64,000 nucleotides of DNA from Roseiarcus sp037446355 (GCA_037446355.1 JBBIIT010000001.1:135491-199490); one strand, 5' to 3'; shown: positions 7,844 through 16,762, counted from the stretch's first letter. Program-made: numbers and translations. The notes: generated by a model not told the origin, from the sequence alone.

Positions 7844-9259
7844 ATGCCAGAGAACTACCCTCGCGACATGGTCGGCTACGGCCGCACGCCGCCGTTCGCC
7901 GATTGGCCTGGCGGGGCGCGGATCGCTCTGCAATTCGTCGTCAACTACGAGGAAGGCGGCGAGAACAACATCCTGCACGGCGACGCCGCGTCCGAAGCGT
8001 TCCTGTCCGAGATTGTCGGCGCCGCGCCCTGGCCGGGGATGCGGCACATGAACATGGAGTCGATCTACGAATACGGCTCCCGCGCCGGGTTCTGGCGGCT
8101 GCATCGCATGTTCACCGAGCGCCAGCTTCCCGTCACCGTTTATGCGGTCGCCACCGCCATGTCGCGCAATCGCGATGCGGTGAAAGCGATGAACGAAGCC
8201 GGCTGGGAAATCGCCACCCACGGCTACAAGTGGATCGACTATCGCGACACGCCGAAGGAAAAAGAAGCCCAGGACATCGCCGAGGCGGTCCGCATTCACT
8301 CTGAAGTCGCGGGCGCGCGCCCGCTCGGCTTTTATCAGGGCCGCTCGTCGATCAACACGATCCCGCTCGGCTGCGAGGAAGGCGGCTTCGTCTATTGCGC
8401 GGACGCCTATAGCGACGACCTGCCCTATTACATCGAGGGGCCGCGCGGACCGCAGCTCATCGCGCCCTATACGCTCGACGCCAACGACATGCGTTTCGCT
8501 ACGCCGCAGGGCTTCAATTCGGGCGACCAGTTTTTCGCCTATTTGAAGGACAGCTTCGACACGCTCTACGCCGAGGGCGCGACGGCGCCCAAGATGCTGT
8601 CGATCGGGCTGCATTGCCGCCTCGTCGGGCGTCCCGGCCGAGCGGCGTCGCTGGCGCGTTTTCTCGATTACGCTCTGGGCCACGACAAGGTCTGGATCGC
8701 GACGCGGCTCGACATCGCCCGGCATTGGATCGCCAAGCACGCGCCGACGGGCGGCTGGAAGCCCTCCAAACTGACGCGCACTCTGTTCGTCGAAAAGTTC
8801 GGCGGCGTCTATGAACATTCGCGCTGGGTCGCGGAGGCCGCGCACGACGCTGGCCTGACAATCGCGGCCGACAGCGCCGCGGGCCTGTCGTTGGCCATGT
8901 CTGCGGCGATGGCGAAGGGGAGCGAGGCGCAAAAGCGGGCGTTGATCCTCGCCCATCCTGATCTCGCAGGGAAACTCGCGCTCGCCAAGCAGCTGACGCG
9001 CGAATCAACCAACGAACAGGCGAGCGCGGGGCTCGATCGCCTCGGCCCGGACGAACTCGCGAGCTTCACCACGCTCAACGATGCTTATCGCGCGAAGTTC
9101 GGCTTTCCATTCATCATGGCGGTGAAGGGCAGTACGAAGGCCGAGATCGACGCGGCGATGAGGCGGAGACTGCGAAACGACGCCTCCGCAGAGTTCGCGA
9201 CCGCGCTCGCGGAAATCGACCAAATCGCGGCGCTGCGGATCAAGGACATCCTGGCGTGA
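7844..9259 (+). CDS. puuE: Bifunctional allantoinase (PuuE) - OHCU decarboxylase (UraD) fusion
   Basis: A 471-residue fusion acting in ureide/purine breakdown. Residues 1 to about 305 match PuuE, the metal-independent polysaccharide-deacetylase-like allantoinase, with YPRDMVGYG at the start and ATHGYKWID in the middle. The remaining 160 residues match OHCU (2-oxo-4-hydroxy-4-carboxy-5-ureidoimidazoline) decarboxylase: YEHSRWVAEAA with the catalytic-type His, HPDLAGK, and NDAYRAKFGFPF. One chain thus covers formation of S-allantoin and its opening to allantoate, steps separated in the pathway by allantoin itself. Such fusions are known in alphaproteobacteria. The stop overlaps the GTG of the guanine deaminase gene, so the two are co-translated. 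Confidence 0.92.
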   Translation: MPENYPRDMVGYGRTPPFADWPGGARIALQFVVNYEEGGENNILHGDAASEAFLSEIVGAAPWPGMRHMNMESIYEYGSRAGFWRLHRMFTERQLPVTVYAVATAMSRNRDAVKAMNEAGWEIATHGYKWIDYRDTPKEKEAQDIAEAVRIHSEVAGARPLGFYQGRSSINTIPLGCEEGGFVYCADAYSDDLPYYIEGPRGPQLIAPYTLDANDMRFATPQGFNSGDQFFAYLKDSFDTLYAEGATAPKMLSIGLHCRLVGRPGRAASLARFLDYALGHDKVWIATRLDIARHWIAKHAPTGGWKPSKLTRTLFVEKFGGVYEHSRWVAEAAHDAGLTIAADSAAGLSLAMSAAMAKGSEAQKRALILAHPDLAGKLALAKQLTRESTNEQASAGLDRLGPDELASFTTLNDAYRAKFGFPFIMAVKGSTKAEIDAAMRRRLRNDASAEFATALAEIDQIAALRIKDILA

Positions 9260-10388
9260 CCGCGCGAGCGCGACTGCTGCGCGGGCGGCTGCTGAGCTTT
9301 CGCGATTCGCCGCGTTTGGCCGGCGATGCGGCGTTCGAATTCGTCGAGGACGGCGCGATTGTCGTCGAGAACGGATGCATCATCGACAAGGGCTCAGCGC
9401 ACGATGTGCTGGCGCGCGCACCGCGGGGCGCCGCTGTCGACGATCACACCGGCAAGTTGATTCTGCCCGGCTTCATCGACGCGCATATTCACTATCCGCA
9501 AACGCGCGTGATCGGCTCCTACGGCGCGCAATTGCTCGACTGGCTGCAAAAATACACGTTTGTGGAAGAGCAGAAGTTCGCGGACCCTGAGCATGCCGAC
9601 ATCGTCGCGCGTTTCTTTTTCGACGAACTCATTCGTCAGGGCACAACGACAGCGGCGGTCTATTGCACGGTGCGGCCAGAATCGGTGGACGCCTTTTTCG
9701 GCGAAGCCGAGCGCCGCGGCGCTCGCATGATCGCGGGCAAGGTGATGATGGACCGCAACGCCCCCGCCGCGCTTACCGATACTCCGCAGCGCGGCTACGA
9801 CGAGAGCAAGGCGCTTTTGCAGCGCTGGCGTGGGCGCGGACGCCTCGACTACGCGATTACGCCGCGGTTCGCGATCACGTCGAGCGAAGCCCAGTTGCAG
9901 GCCGCGGGCGCGCTCGCGCGCGAATTTCCCGACGCCTATGTGCAGACCCATCTCAGCGAGAACCACGCCGAGATCGCCTATGTGAAAGAGCTGTTCGCCG
10001 ATTCGCGCGACTATCTCGACGTCTATGAGCGCGCCGGGCTGCTCGGCGACAAGTCGATATTCGGCCATTGCATCCATCTGACGGATCGCGAGGTCGCGGC
10101 GCTAGCCGAGAAGCGCGGCGTCGCCGCGTTCTGCCCGACTTCCAATCTGTTCCTGGGTTCGGGCCTGTTCGACCTTCGCCGCCTCGACGCGGCGGACGTG
10201 CGCGTCGCGCTGGCGACCGACGTCGGCGGCGGCACGTCCTATTCGATGTTGCAGACCGCCAACGAGGCCTACAAGGTGTTGCAGATGAACGGGCAGTCGT
10301 GGCCGGCGATGCAGGCCTTCTATCAGATGACGCTCGGCAATGCGCGCGCGCTGCGGCTCGAGGGGCGCGTCGGCGCGATCGAAATCGG
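9256..10388 (+). CDS. guaD: Guanine deaminase, 3' end lost in an assembly gap
   Basis: An amidohydrolase that converts guanine to xanthine, feeding the uric acid/allantoin route of the upstream gene. The visible 377 residues include the zinc motif PGFIDAHIHYPQ, THLSENHAE, FGHCIHLT and the metal Asp in ATDVGGGTSYSM. All of these fit guanine deaminase, including the closely related long N-terminal form. About 55-60 C-terminal residues of the usual 430-440 are expected and are missing because the run of N begins at 10389. The GTG start at 9256 overlaps the preceding stop by 4 bp. The truncation is technical, not biological. Confidence 0.93.
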
Positions 10389-10488
10389 NNNNNNNNNNNN
10401 NNNNNNNNNNNNNNNNNNNNNNNNNNNNNNNNNNNNNNNNNNNNNNNNNNNNNNNNNNNNNNNNNNNNNNNNNNNNNNNNNNNNNNNN
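10389..10488. other. Assembly gap of 100 N
   Basis: Exactly 100 ambiguous bases join the 3' end of the guanine deaminase gene to the 3' end of the convergent histidine kinase gene. The deaminase alone should need about 170 more bases, so the round 100 is a placeholder. The true distance is unknown and probably larger. Confidence 0.99.
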
Positions 10489-12014
10489 GCGGCCATTTCC
10501 GCCTCGCTCGGCCCGTGCGGATCGAGCTGCGGCAACGCGTCCATCACGCGCTCGGACGGGAAGATCACGATCACTTCCGTGCCTTCGCGCACTTTCGACA
10601 GCAGCCGGAATTCGCCGCCGTGCAGCTCCACTAGCCCGCGCACGATCGGCAACCCGAGCCCCGTGCCTTCCTCCGCGTTTTTTTGCGCGATGGAGCCGCG
10701 CCCGAACGAGGAGAGCACGATCGGAATTTCGTGTTCGGGAATGCCGGGGCCGGTGTCGCGTATCGAAAGATACTGCCCGCCCGAGTTGGTCCAACCGACC
10801 TTGATCGTGATCTCGCCGCCCTGAGGCGTGAACTTGATGGCGTTGCTGAGGAGATTGAGCGTCACCTGACGGATCGCGCGTTCGTCGGCCCAAATGCGCG
10901 GCAGGCCGCCGTCCAGTGCCTCGTTGATCGCGATCGAGCGGTTCTTGGCGCGCAAGGACAGCAGATGTCGGCATTCCTCGACGACGCCCGGCAGCGAGAC
11001 CGCCTCCTCCTTCAGTTCGTAACGACCGGCCTCGACGCGGGAGAGATCGAGGATCTCGTTGATCAGCATCAACAGATGCTGTCCGCTGGAATGGATGTCG
11101 GCGGCGTATTCCTTGTAAGTGGGTACGTTCAAGGCCCCGAACAGCTCGGCCTGCATCACTTCGGAGAAACCGAGGATCGCATTGAGCGGCGTGCGCAATT
11201 CGTGGCTCATCGTCGCCAGGAAACGCGACTTCGCGAGATTGGCGCCCTCGGCGCGACGACGCGCCTCATCCGAATTGAGCTTGGCCTGCTCGAGCTCGGC
11301 GATCAGCGCGTCCTTTTCGGCCTGGAAGGAGAGGCCCGCGAGCGCGGTTCGATGCAGCCGATTGGCCAGAACCACGAAATAGACCAGCACGCCGCCGCAC
11401 AGAACCGCGAGCGTCGCAAGCTCGCGCGGCGAATTCGGGCCGAGGACGGCGACGATGCCGACCATCATCGGCAACAGGCCGGCGCCGACGGCGGCTGGAA
11501 TCGCCGACGCCATCATCGCCGTCATGCCGGAAACCAGCATCAGCACGACGAGAATGAAGCTGCGGGCGCCCAGGTCGGGCGTGTGGGCCGTCAGCAGCAC
11601 CAGCATCGCCCATATCGCGCCGGAGCAGGCCTCGGAAATCACGAAATAGACACGCCAGCGGCCGGCCACCCGCTCGGGATCGCCCAGACGCACATGCAAG
11701 AGCCCCAAGCCGAAGCGCAGCGCAAGCGCCGTCAAGGCCAGACCGGCCCAAATCGCCATCTTGGGCGGCGGCGCCCAGAACGCGCCGCCGATCGCCGCCG
11801 CGACGATCAGCAGGCCGTTGGCCAGCGTTCCGCTGAGCGCGCTTTGCGCGAACAATCGCACGAGACTGTCATAGGGTCCCGCGTAATCGCCGGAGGAACT
11901 TGTCAGGGACTGGCGCGCATGGCGTAGGCGGACGTTCATCTTACGGCGACGCGAGGCTTCCGCGGGGTCGCTGGCGCGACCTTTCTCGATCATCTGCGCG
12001 GTGATTTCGCTCAT
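10489..12014 (-). CDS. Membrane sensor histidine kinase (PleC/DivJ-like catalytic core), C-terminus lost in gap
   Basis: At least 508 residues of a membrane histidine kinase. An N-terminal cytosolic stretch of about 55 residues leads into six or so hydrophobic segments (about 58-225). A short coiled coil (residues about 230-260) follows, and then HisKA with MSHELRTPLNAILGFSE, phospho-acceptor His271. HATPase_c has the N-box LNLLSNAIKFTPQGG, DTGPGIP and GTGLGLPIVRGLVELHGG. The core resembles PleC/DivJ/PdhS-type alphaproteobacterial kinases that act on DivK- or PleD-like receivers. No PAS or receiver domain is visible. No response-regulator gene is adjacent, so it is an orphan kinase. Its stop codon lies inside the gap; the sequence just before the gap is already past the ATPase domain, so little is probably missing. 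Start ATG 12014; 11939 is an alternative. Confidence 0.9.
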
Positions 12015-12170
12015 ACTCGCCCGACTGACGCACGCTTACGCTTGGGGAGGAACTATGGCCATTAATCCTTAACGAGCGACTGACGGCGGCACTTGAAATG
12101 GCGCGATTGTTCGATCATCCTCGACAATTATGGGCGCCCTCCCCCCGAGGGTTCAACGGGAGGCGTCGCG

Positions 12171-12782
12171 GTGCGGATATACAATTCCAAAGCCGCGCCC
12201 AACGCGCGCCGGGTTCGCATATTCCTCGCCGAGAAAAAGCTCGACTTGCCGATGACGGATGTCGATCTCGGCTTACTCGAGCATAAGACGCCGAGCTATT
12301 CCGATATCAATCCGTTCCAGGGCGTGCCGGCGCTGGTCCTTGATGACGGCGCCGTGATCGCCGAATCGGTGGCCATCTGCCGCTACTTCGAGGAATTGCA
12401 TCCCGAACCGCCGCTGTTCGGGACCGGCGCGCGCGGCCGCGCGGAAGTCGAAATGTGGCAGCGTCGGCTGGAGCTTTATCTTTTCATGCCGGTGGCGCTG
12501 GCCTTTCGTCATTCGCATCCTGCGATGCGCGTCCTGGAATCGCCGCAGTTGCCGGAATGGGCCGAGGTCAACAGAGCGCGCGCACTCGTCGGAATGGCGC
12601 GTTTCGACGAGGCGCTGCGGGAGCGCGAGTTCATCGCCGGCGACGCCTACAGCATCGCCGACATCACCGGGTTGGTGGCTCTCGATTTCACGCGGCCGGC
12701 GAAAATCGCCATTCCTGAGAGCTTGACGCATTTGCGGCGCTGGCGCGAGACTCTCGCCGCCCGGCCGAGCGCCGCCGCCTGA
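12171..12782 (+). CDS. Glutathione S-transferase
   Basis: A 203-residue cytosolic GST. The thioredoxin-like N-terminal domain has NSKAAPNARRVRIFLAEK and the cis-Pro motif GVPALVLDDG, followed by ESVAICRYFEE (glutathione gamma-Glu contact). The helical C-terminal domain has the GDAYSIADIT capping-box motif with its conserved Asp. The GTG at 12171 is preferred: GGGAGG lies about 9 bp upstream and homologues begin at this strand. A start at 12093 would add 26 residues of no conserved character. It is divergent from the histidine kinase. The substrate is unknown. Confidence 0.9.
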   Translation: MRIYNSKAAPNARRVRIFLAEKKLDLPMTDVDLGLLEHKTPSYSDINPFQGVPALVLDDGAVIAESVAICRYFEELHPEPPLFGTGARGRAEVEMWQRRLELYLFMPVALAFRHSHPAMRVLESPQLPEWAEVNRARALVGMARFDEALREREFIAGDAYSIADITGLVALDFTRPAKIAIPESLTHLRRWRETLAARPSAAA

Positions 12783-12867
12783 GCGAAGGCGAATTTCCGC
12801 CCCGGTTCGGTCGCAATGGCCGTTCACACATTGCGCCGCTGTGCGTTTCGTCTCACGAAAGGTCGCC

Positions 12868-15021
12868 ATGAAGCCGCGTTTTCGAACTTCGACCCTCCTC
12901 GCCGTCGCGATGCTGGGCCTCGCCTCGTCCGCGCTTGCTCAAGATGCGGCCTCCGGCCCGCCCAACCCGCGCATCGCCCTGGTCATCGGCGAGCAGGCCT
13001 ATCCGGATCGGCCCGCCGCCACCTCCGCCAACGACGCGGGGTTGGTGGCGCAGGTGTTGCAAGGCGCCGGATTCGATGTCGTGGGCGCGAGCGACCTCGA
13101 CGAAAATTCGATTCGCGCCGCGCTGCGCGATTTTCTCGCCAAGGCGAACGGCGCCGGGCCGGACATGCAGGCCTTCGTCTATTTCGCCGGCCGAGCCGTT
13201 CAGTATCAGGGCGACAACTTCCTCGTGCCGATTGACGCCCGAATCGCTCGCGATTCCGACGCGCCGATCGAAGCGGTGCGCCTATCCGACTTCACCCACG
13301 CGCTCGCCGGGGCGCCCGGTTTGGCGCGCATCGTCGTCGTCGACGGCGCGCGCGCGAACCCATACGCCCAACAGGGCGCGCCGCTCGCGGGCGGCCTCGC
13401 GCTGGTCGATCCCGAGCCCGGCGAACTGCTCGCTTTCAACGCCGCGCCGGGTTCGATCTCCGGCGCTGAACCGGGCCCTTACGGGGTTTACGCCAAAACG
13501 CTTTCGGGCCTGATGCGCGAGGGCGGCGTTTCAATCGACGACGTGTTCGCGCAGACCCGCGTCGCGGTCAACCAGGCGACGGGGGGAGCGCAGGTTCCCT
13601 GGAGCGTCTCGCACCTCGCGGCGCCTTATTACGTGTTCGAACGCGCCGCCGACGCTCCTGCGCTTACCGGCAAGACCCTTGTCGAGGATGCGCGAAGGCC
13701 GATAGCGACCTTCCCCGCCGAGGAAGCCTATGCGGCGGCGCTCCAGCGCGACACGATGGAAGGCTACGAGCAATTTCTCGAAGCCTACCCGCGTTCGGCG
13801 CAGGCGCGCCGCGTGCGCGCCATTCTCGCCGCTCGGCGCGAAGCGATGTTCTGGCGTCGCGCCGTCGCGCAGGACACGCCGCGCGCTTATTGGACCTATC
13901 TGCGCCGCTATCCTCGCGGCCCTCATGCGGCGGAAGCGGACCGCCGACTGGAGTTCCTGAGGGCGGAAATGGCGCCGCCGCCCGATTTCGCGCCCGAGGA
14001 CTTTGCCGATCTGCCGCCGCCGCCGCCCGACGAAATCATATATGCCGACCGCCCCGTTTATATGTTCGACGGCCCCGACTACGGGCCGCCGCCGGAAGTC
14101 GCCGCCTACGGCTTCTATTATCAGGACGACGACTGGCGCGATCTCCCGCCTCCGCCGCCGCCCGTCGCCTACGGCGTTTTGCCGGTCCTTGCGGTCGCCG
14201 TGCCATTGCTGCTGACCGCGCGCGCCTATCACGATCGGGGCCGCCATGACGGTCGTGCGCAGGTCGGCGCGCCGCCGCCGCCGCCGCACGCATTCGCGCC
14301 GCCTCCGCTGCCGCCCGGCGTTCAACCCCGACCGATCCAGATCAAACCCGGCGCGACTTCTCCCAGTCTGACGCCTTCGCTGACGCCTTCGCCGACGCCG
14401 ACGCTGCCGCCGAAGGGCGCCCTGACGCCGCCGCCGACCTTGACGCCGCTGCCCAAAGGCGTGGCCCCGCCCTTGACGCCGCAACCCAAAACGGGTCTGC
14501 CGAGCCCGACGCCGACCTTGGCGCCGCTGCCCAAGGGAACCGTCGCGCCTTTAACGCCCTCGCTCAAGACACAGGGATTATCGCCGACGCCAGTTCCGAC
14601 CCTGGCGCCGAAAGGCGCGCTCCCGTCGACGACCCCGAAGCTCAATACGTTGGCGCCGGCGAGGCCGCTACAGCACGTGACGCCGCCTTCCCCGCAGATG
14701 AAGCTGCACGCCGCGCCTCCCGCGTCGCCGATCCACATCGCGCCGCAGCCGCAGCCGCAGTTCCACGCCGCCCCGCCGCCGGCGCATATCGCACCGCCGC
14801 AGCCGCAGTTCCATGCCGCCCCGCCGCCGGTGCATATCGCGCCGCCGCAGCCCCAGTTCCATGCGGCCCCGCCACCGGTGCATATCGCACCCCCGCAACC
14901 CCAGTTCCACGCGCCGCCGCCGCAACCCCAGATGCGGGTCGCCCCACCGCCGCAGCCTCGCCCGGCGTCGCCCGGTCGACCGCCTTGCGGCGTCCCGGGG
15001 ACGCCAGCCTGCCCCAAGTAG
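12868..15021 (+). CDS. Exported caspase-fold (peptidase C14) protein lacking the catalytic dyad, with Pro-rich repeat tail
   Basis: A 717-residue secreted or periplasmic protein. Residues 1-24 form a signal peptide ending SSALA-Q. Residues about 33-250 follow the bacterial caspase (p20-like) pattern. The His of the usual YxSGHG motif is Arg109 (YFAGRAVQ) and the Cys of the usual DACR motif is Ala161 (VVDGARANP), so it should be proteolytically dead. Residues about 285-365 hold two degenerate tetratricopeptide-like repeats with YEQFLEAYP and YWTYLRRYP. A hydrophobic stretch at about 436-452 could be a membrane segment. From about 470 to the end the chain is proline-rich, with TPTLxPLPKG repeats and then four PQPQFHAAPPP repeats. 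ATG 12868 follows AAAGG weakly; an upstream GTG at 12841 is less likely. A strong terminator follows the stop. Confidence 0.85.
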   Translation: MKPRFRTSTLLAVAMLGLASSALAQDAASGPPNPRIALVIGEQAYPDRPAATSANDAGLVAQVLQGAGFDVVGASDLDENSIRAALRDFLAKANGAGPDMQAFVYFAGRAVQYQGDNFLVPIDARIARDSDAPIEAVRLSDFTHALAGAPGLARIVVVDGARANPYAQQGAPLAGGLALVDPEPGELLAFNAAPGSISGAEPGPYGVYAKTLSGLMREGGVSIDDVFAQTRVAVNQATGGAQVPWSVSHLAAPYYVFERAADAPALTGKTLVEDARRPIATFPAEEAYAAALQRDTMEGYEQFLEAYPRSAQARRVRAILAARREAMFWRRAVAQDTPRAYWTYLRRYPRGPHAAEADRRLEFLRAEMAPPPDFAPEDFADLPPPPPDEIIYADRPVYMFDGPDYGPPPEVAAYGFYYQDDDWRDLPPPPPPVAYGVLPVLAVAVPLLLTARAYHDRGRHDGRAQVGAPPPPPHAFAPPPLPPGVQPRPIQIKPGATSPSLTPSLTPSPTPTLPPKGALTPPPTLTPLPKGVAPPLTPQPKTGLPSPTPTLAPLPKGTVAPLTPSLKTQGLSPTPVPTLAPKGALPSTTPKLNTLAPARPLQHVTPPSPQMKLHAAPPASPIHIAPQPQPQFHAAPPPAHIAPPQPQFHAAPPPVHIAPPQPQFHAAPPPVHIAPPQPQFHAPPPQPQMRVAPPPQPRPASPGRPPCGVPGTPACPK
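14734..14928 (+). repeat. Tandem 48-bp coding repeats (HIAPPQPQFHAAPPPV)
   Basis: Four successive units encode a 16-residue motif. Histidine codons opening the units fall at 14734, 14785, 14833 and 14881, spacings of 51, 48 and 48 bp. The last unit degenerates into PPPQPQMRVAPPPQP. The units are nearly identical in DNA, which implies recent slippage or recombination rather than only protein-level selection. Copy number is likely to vary between strains. It is a coding minisatellite, not a CRISPR array: there are no unique spacers. Confidence 0.9.
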
Positions 15022-15041
15022 CGACTTGAGCCTATCGGGGG

Positions 15042-15069
15042 GGGAGGGCTTCGGCCCTCCCTTATTTTT
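15042..15069 (+). terminator. Strong intrinsic terminator with UUCG tetraloop
   Basis: GGGAGGGC and GCCCTCCC pair over 8 bp around a TTCG loop at 15050-15053, followed by TTATTTTT. It ends the caspase-fold gene (stop at 15021). The T-run covers the stop codon of the convergent dehydrogenase gene, so the element is squeezed between two 3' ends. Confidence 0.9.
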
Positions 15070-15931
15070 CCAGACGCGCGATCAGGCTCGAAGTGTCCCA
15101 ACGCGCGCCGCCGATCGCCTGAACATCCGAATAGAACTGATCGACCAGCGCCGTCACCGGCAAATGGGCGCCGTTGCGGCGCGCCTCGTCCAGGCAGATG
15201 CCCAGATCCTTGCGCATCCAGTCGACCGCGAATCCGTAGTCGAACTTGCCGGCGATCATTGTCTTGTGGCGATTGTCCATCTGCCACGACTGCGCCGCGC
15301 CCTTGGAAATGACTTCGATCACCAGTTCCCGGTCGAGGCCGGCGCGACCCGCGAAATGCAGCCCTTCGGCGAGCGCCTGAACCAGGCCGGCGATGCAGAT
15401 CTGGTTGACCATTTTGGTCAATTGCCCGGCGCCCGCCGCGCCCATATGGCGGCAGGATTTGGCGTAGGCTGCAACAACAGGCTCGACGCGCGCGTAATCG
15501 GCGCCCTCGCCGCCGCACATGATCGTCAAAGCGCCGTTTTCGGCGCCGGCCTGCCCGCCCGAAACCGGCGCGTCGATGAAACCGATCCCGAGCTTGGCCG
15601 CCTCCGCCTGCAGTTCGCGGGCGACGTCCGCCGAAGCGGTCGTATGATCGACGAACACCGCGCCGGGCTTCATGCCCGCGAACGCGCCGTCCGGCCCCAG
15701 CGTGACCGCGCGCAGATCATCATCGTTGCCGACGCAGGCGAGCACGAAGTCGCGTCCCGCCGCCGCTTCTTGCGGCGTCGGCGAGGTTGCGCCGCCATGT
15801 TGAGCGACCCAGGCGGCAGCCTTGGCCGCCGTGCGATTGTAAACGGCGACGCTGTGGCCGCCGCGCGATTTGAGATGTCCGGCCATCGGATAGCCCATGA
15901 CGCCCAGGCCCAGAAACGCGACTTCGCTCAA
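15062..15931 (-). CDS. NAD(P)-dependent oxidoreductase, 3-hydroxyisobutyrate dehydrogenase family
   Basis: A 289-residue beta-hydroxyacid dehydrogenase. The Rossmann motif GLGVMGYPMAGHL is at the N-terminus. The substrate-binding signature DAPVSGGQAGAENGALTIM lies near residue 120, and the catalytic Lys is in GAGQLTKMVNQI (about residue 170). Members reduce or oxidise 3-hydroxyisobutyrate, tartronate semialdehyde or glyoxylate-type substrates; no neighbour identifies which. The start is a TTG at 15931 preceded by GGGAGA; the next Met in frame lies after the Rossmann strand. It follows mobA on the same strand across a spacer with two inverted repeats. Confidence 0.9.
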   Translation of the reverse strand: MSEVAFLGLGVMGYPMAGHLKSRGGHSVAVYNRTAAKAAAWVAQHGGATSPTPQEAAAGRDFVLACVGNDDDLRAVTLGPDGAFAGMKPGAVFVDHTTASADVARELQAEAAKLGIGFIDAPVSGGQAGAENGALTIMCGGEGADYARVEPVVAAYAKSCRHMGAAGAGQLTKMVNQICIAGLVQALAEGLHFAGRAGLDRELVIEVISKGAAQSWQMDNRHKTMIAGKFDYGFAVDWMRKDLGICLDEARRNGAHLPVTALVDQFYSDVQAIGGARWDTSSLIARLEK

Positions 15932-15952
15932 CGCTGTTCTCCCAAGTTTTCG

Positions 15953-15999
15953 CCAGGATTCATCCTGGGGACATCCTCATTAGCGCGAATCAATTCGCG
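15953..15999 (-). other. Two adjacent inverted repeats between mobA and the dehydrogenase gene
   Basis: CCAGGAT-TC-ATCCTGG occupies 15953-15968 and CGCGAAT-CA-ATTCGCG occupies 15984-15999, each with perfect 7-bp arms and a 2-bp centre. The second overlaps the mobA stop codon. Neither is followed by a T-run on the minus strand, so they are not classical terminators. They could stabilise the mobA transcript end or act as operators for the next gene. Confidence 0.5.
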
Positions 16000-16658
16000 T
16001 CGGCCAAAGCCGCTATAGCGGCCGCATGATCGGCGGGCGAATTGAGATTGGCGAATGGATTGAGCGGGCCCGTGTGTTCGAACCTCACTTCGGCGGCGTC
16101 GAGGCCCGCGAGCGCGCGGCGCGGCGAAGCCTGGCCGGCCATCAACGCCGCCTCGACCGCACGGAGCGCATCGACCGGCCACAAAGCGAACATCGGCTCC
16201 AGCCCGAACTCGCTGACCGCGACCGCCGCCGGCGCCGCCCCGGCCGCAATCGGAGCCCAAAGGCGCGCCGCCAGATCGAGCGGCAGAAACGGCGCGTCGC
16301 AGGGCGCGCTCACGAGCCAGAGAAAACCATCGGCGTGCGCTCGGGCCAAGGCGGCGGCGACGCCCGCCAGCGGCCCGGCGCCCCGGCGCTCCGGCGGATC
16401 GACGATCAACGGGCGCCCCAACGCGAGGTAAGGCTGCGAAGTTTCGCGCACGTTGATATAGGTTTCACCGGCCTGGCGTCGCAATCGGTCGATCACGTGC
16501 CCGATCAACGGACGACCCGCCAGCGGCGCGAACGCCTTTTCGACGCCCATGCGCGTCGATAATCCGCCCGCGAGCACGACCGCCGCGATGGCGGCGAGAG
16601 GCGGAGCGGGATCGGCCGTGAGCGCTGACGATCCGCCGGATGTGATTCGCGTCGCCAT
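15990..16658 (-). CDS. mobA: Molybdenum cofactor guanylyltransferase MobA
   Basis: A 222-residue nucleotidyltransferase that adds GMP to molybdopterin to make MGD, the cofactor form of DMSO-reductase-family enzymes. The N-terminal LAGGLSTRMGVEKAF is the GTP-binding signature, GAGPLAGVAAAL and SAPCDAPFLP (metal-binding Asp) follow in the normal order. ATG 16658 is chosen; the ATG at 16682 adds eight residues without a better ribosome site. No other mo-cofactor or molybdoenzyme gene is in the window. It is divergent from the TRAP binding-protein gene across about 100 bp. Confidence 0.92.
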   Translation of the reverse strand: MATRITSGGSSALTADPAPPLAAIAAVVLAGGLSTRMGVEKAFAPLAGRPLIGHVIDRLRRQAGETYINVRETSQPYLALGRPLIVDPPERRGAGPLAGVAAALARAHADGFLWLVSAPCDAPFLPLDLAARLWAPIAAGAAPAAVAVSEFGLEPMFALWPVDALRAVEAALMAGQASPRRALAGLDAAEVRFEHTGPLNPFANLNSPADHAAAIAALADAN

Positions 16659-16762
16659 GACGAATCCGTGATACAGCCGCAATTTCGCGCGCCAATGTGA
16701 TATAGCGCGGGGCCGGCGCGCAATCGAGGCGAAACGCCGCTGAATTCGACGAGGAGCGGGGT

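Noticed and set aside
10323..10824. Open frames that run through the 100 N and fuse guanine deaminase to antisense kinase sequence
   Set aside because: The N are a scaffold placeholder, so the fusion is an artefact.
14734..14928. Possible CRISPR array
   Set aside because: Units are contiguous, in frame and without unique spacers; they code for Pro/Gln/His repeats.
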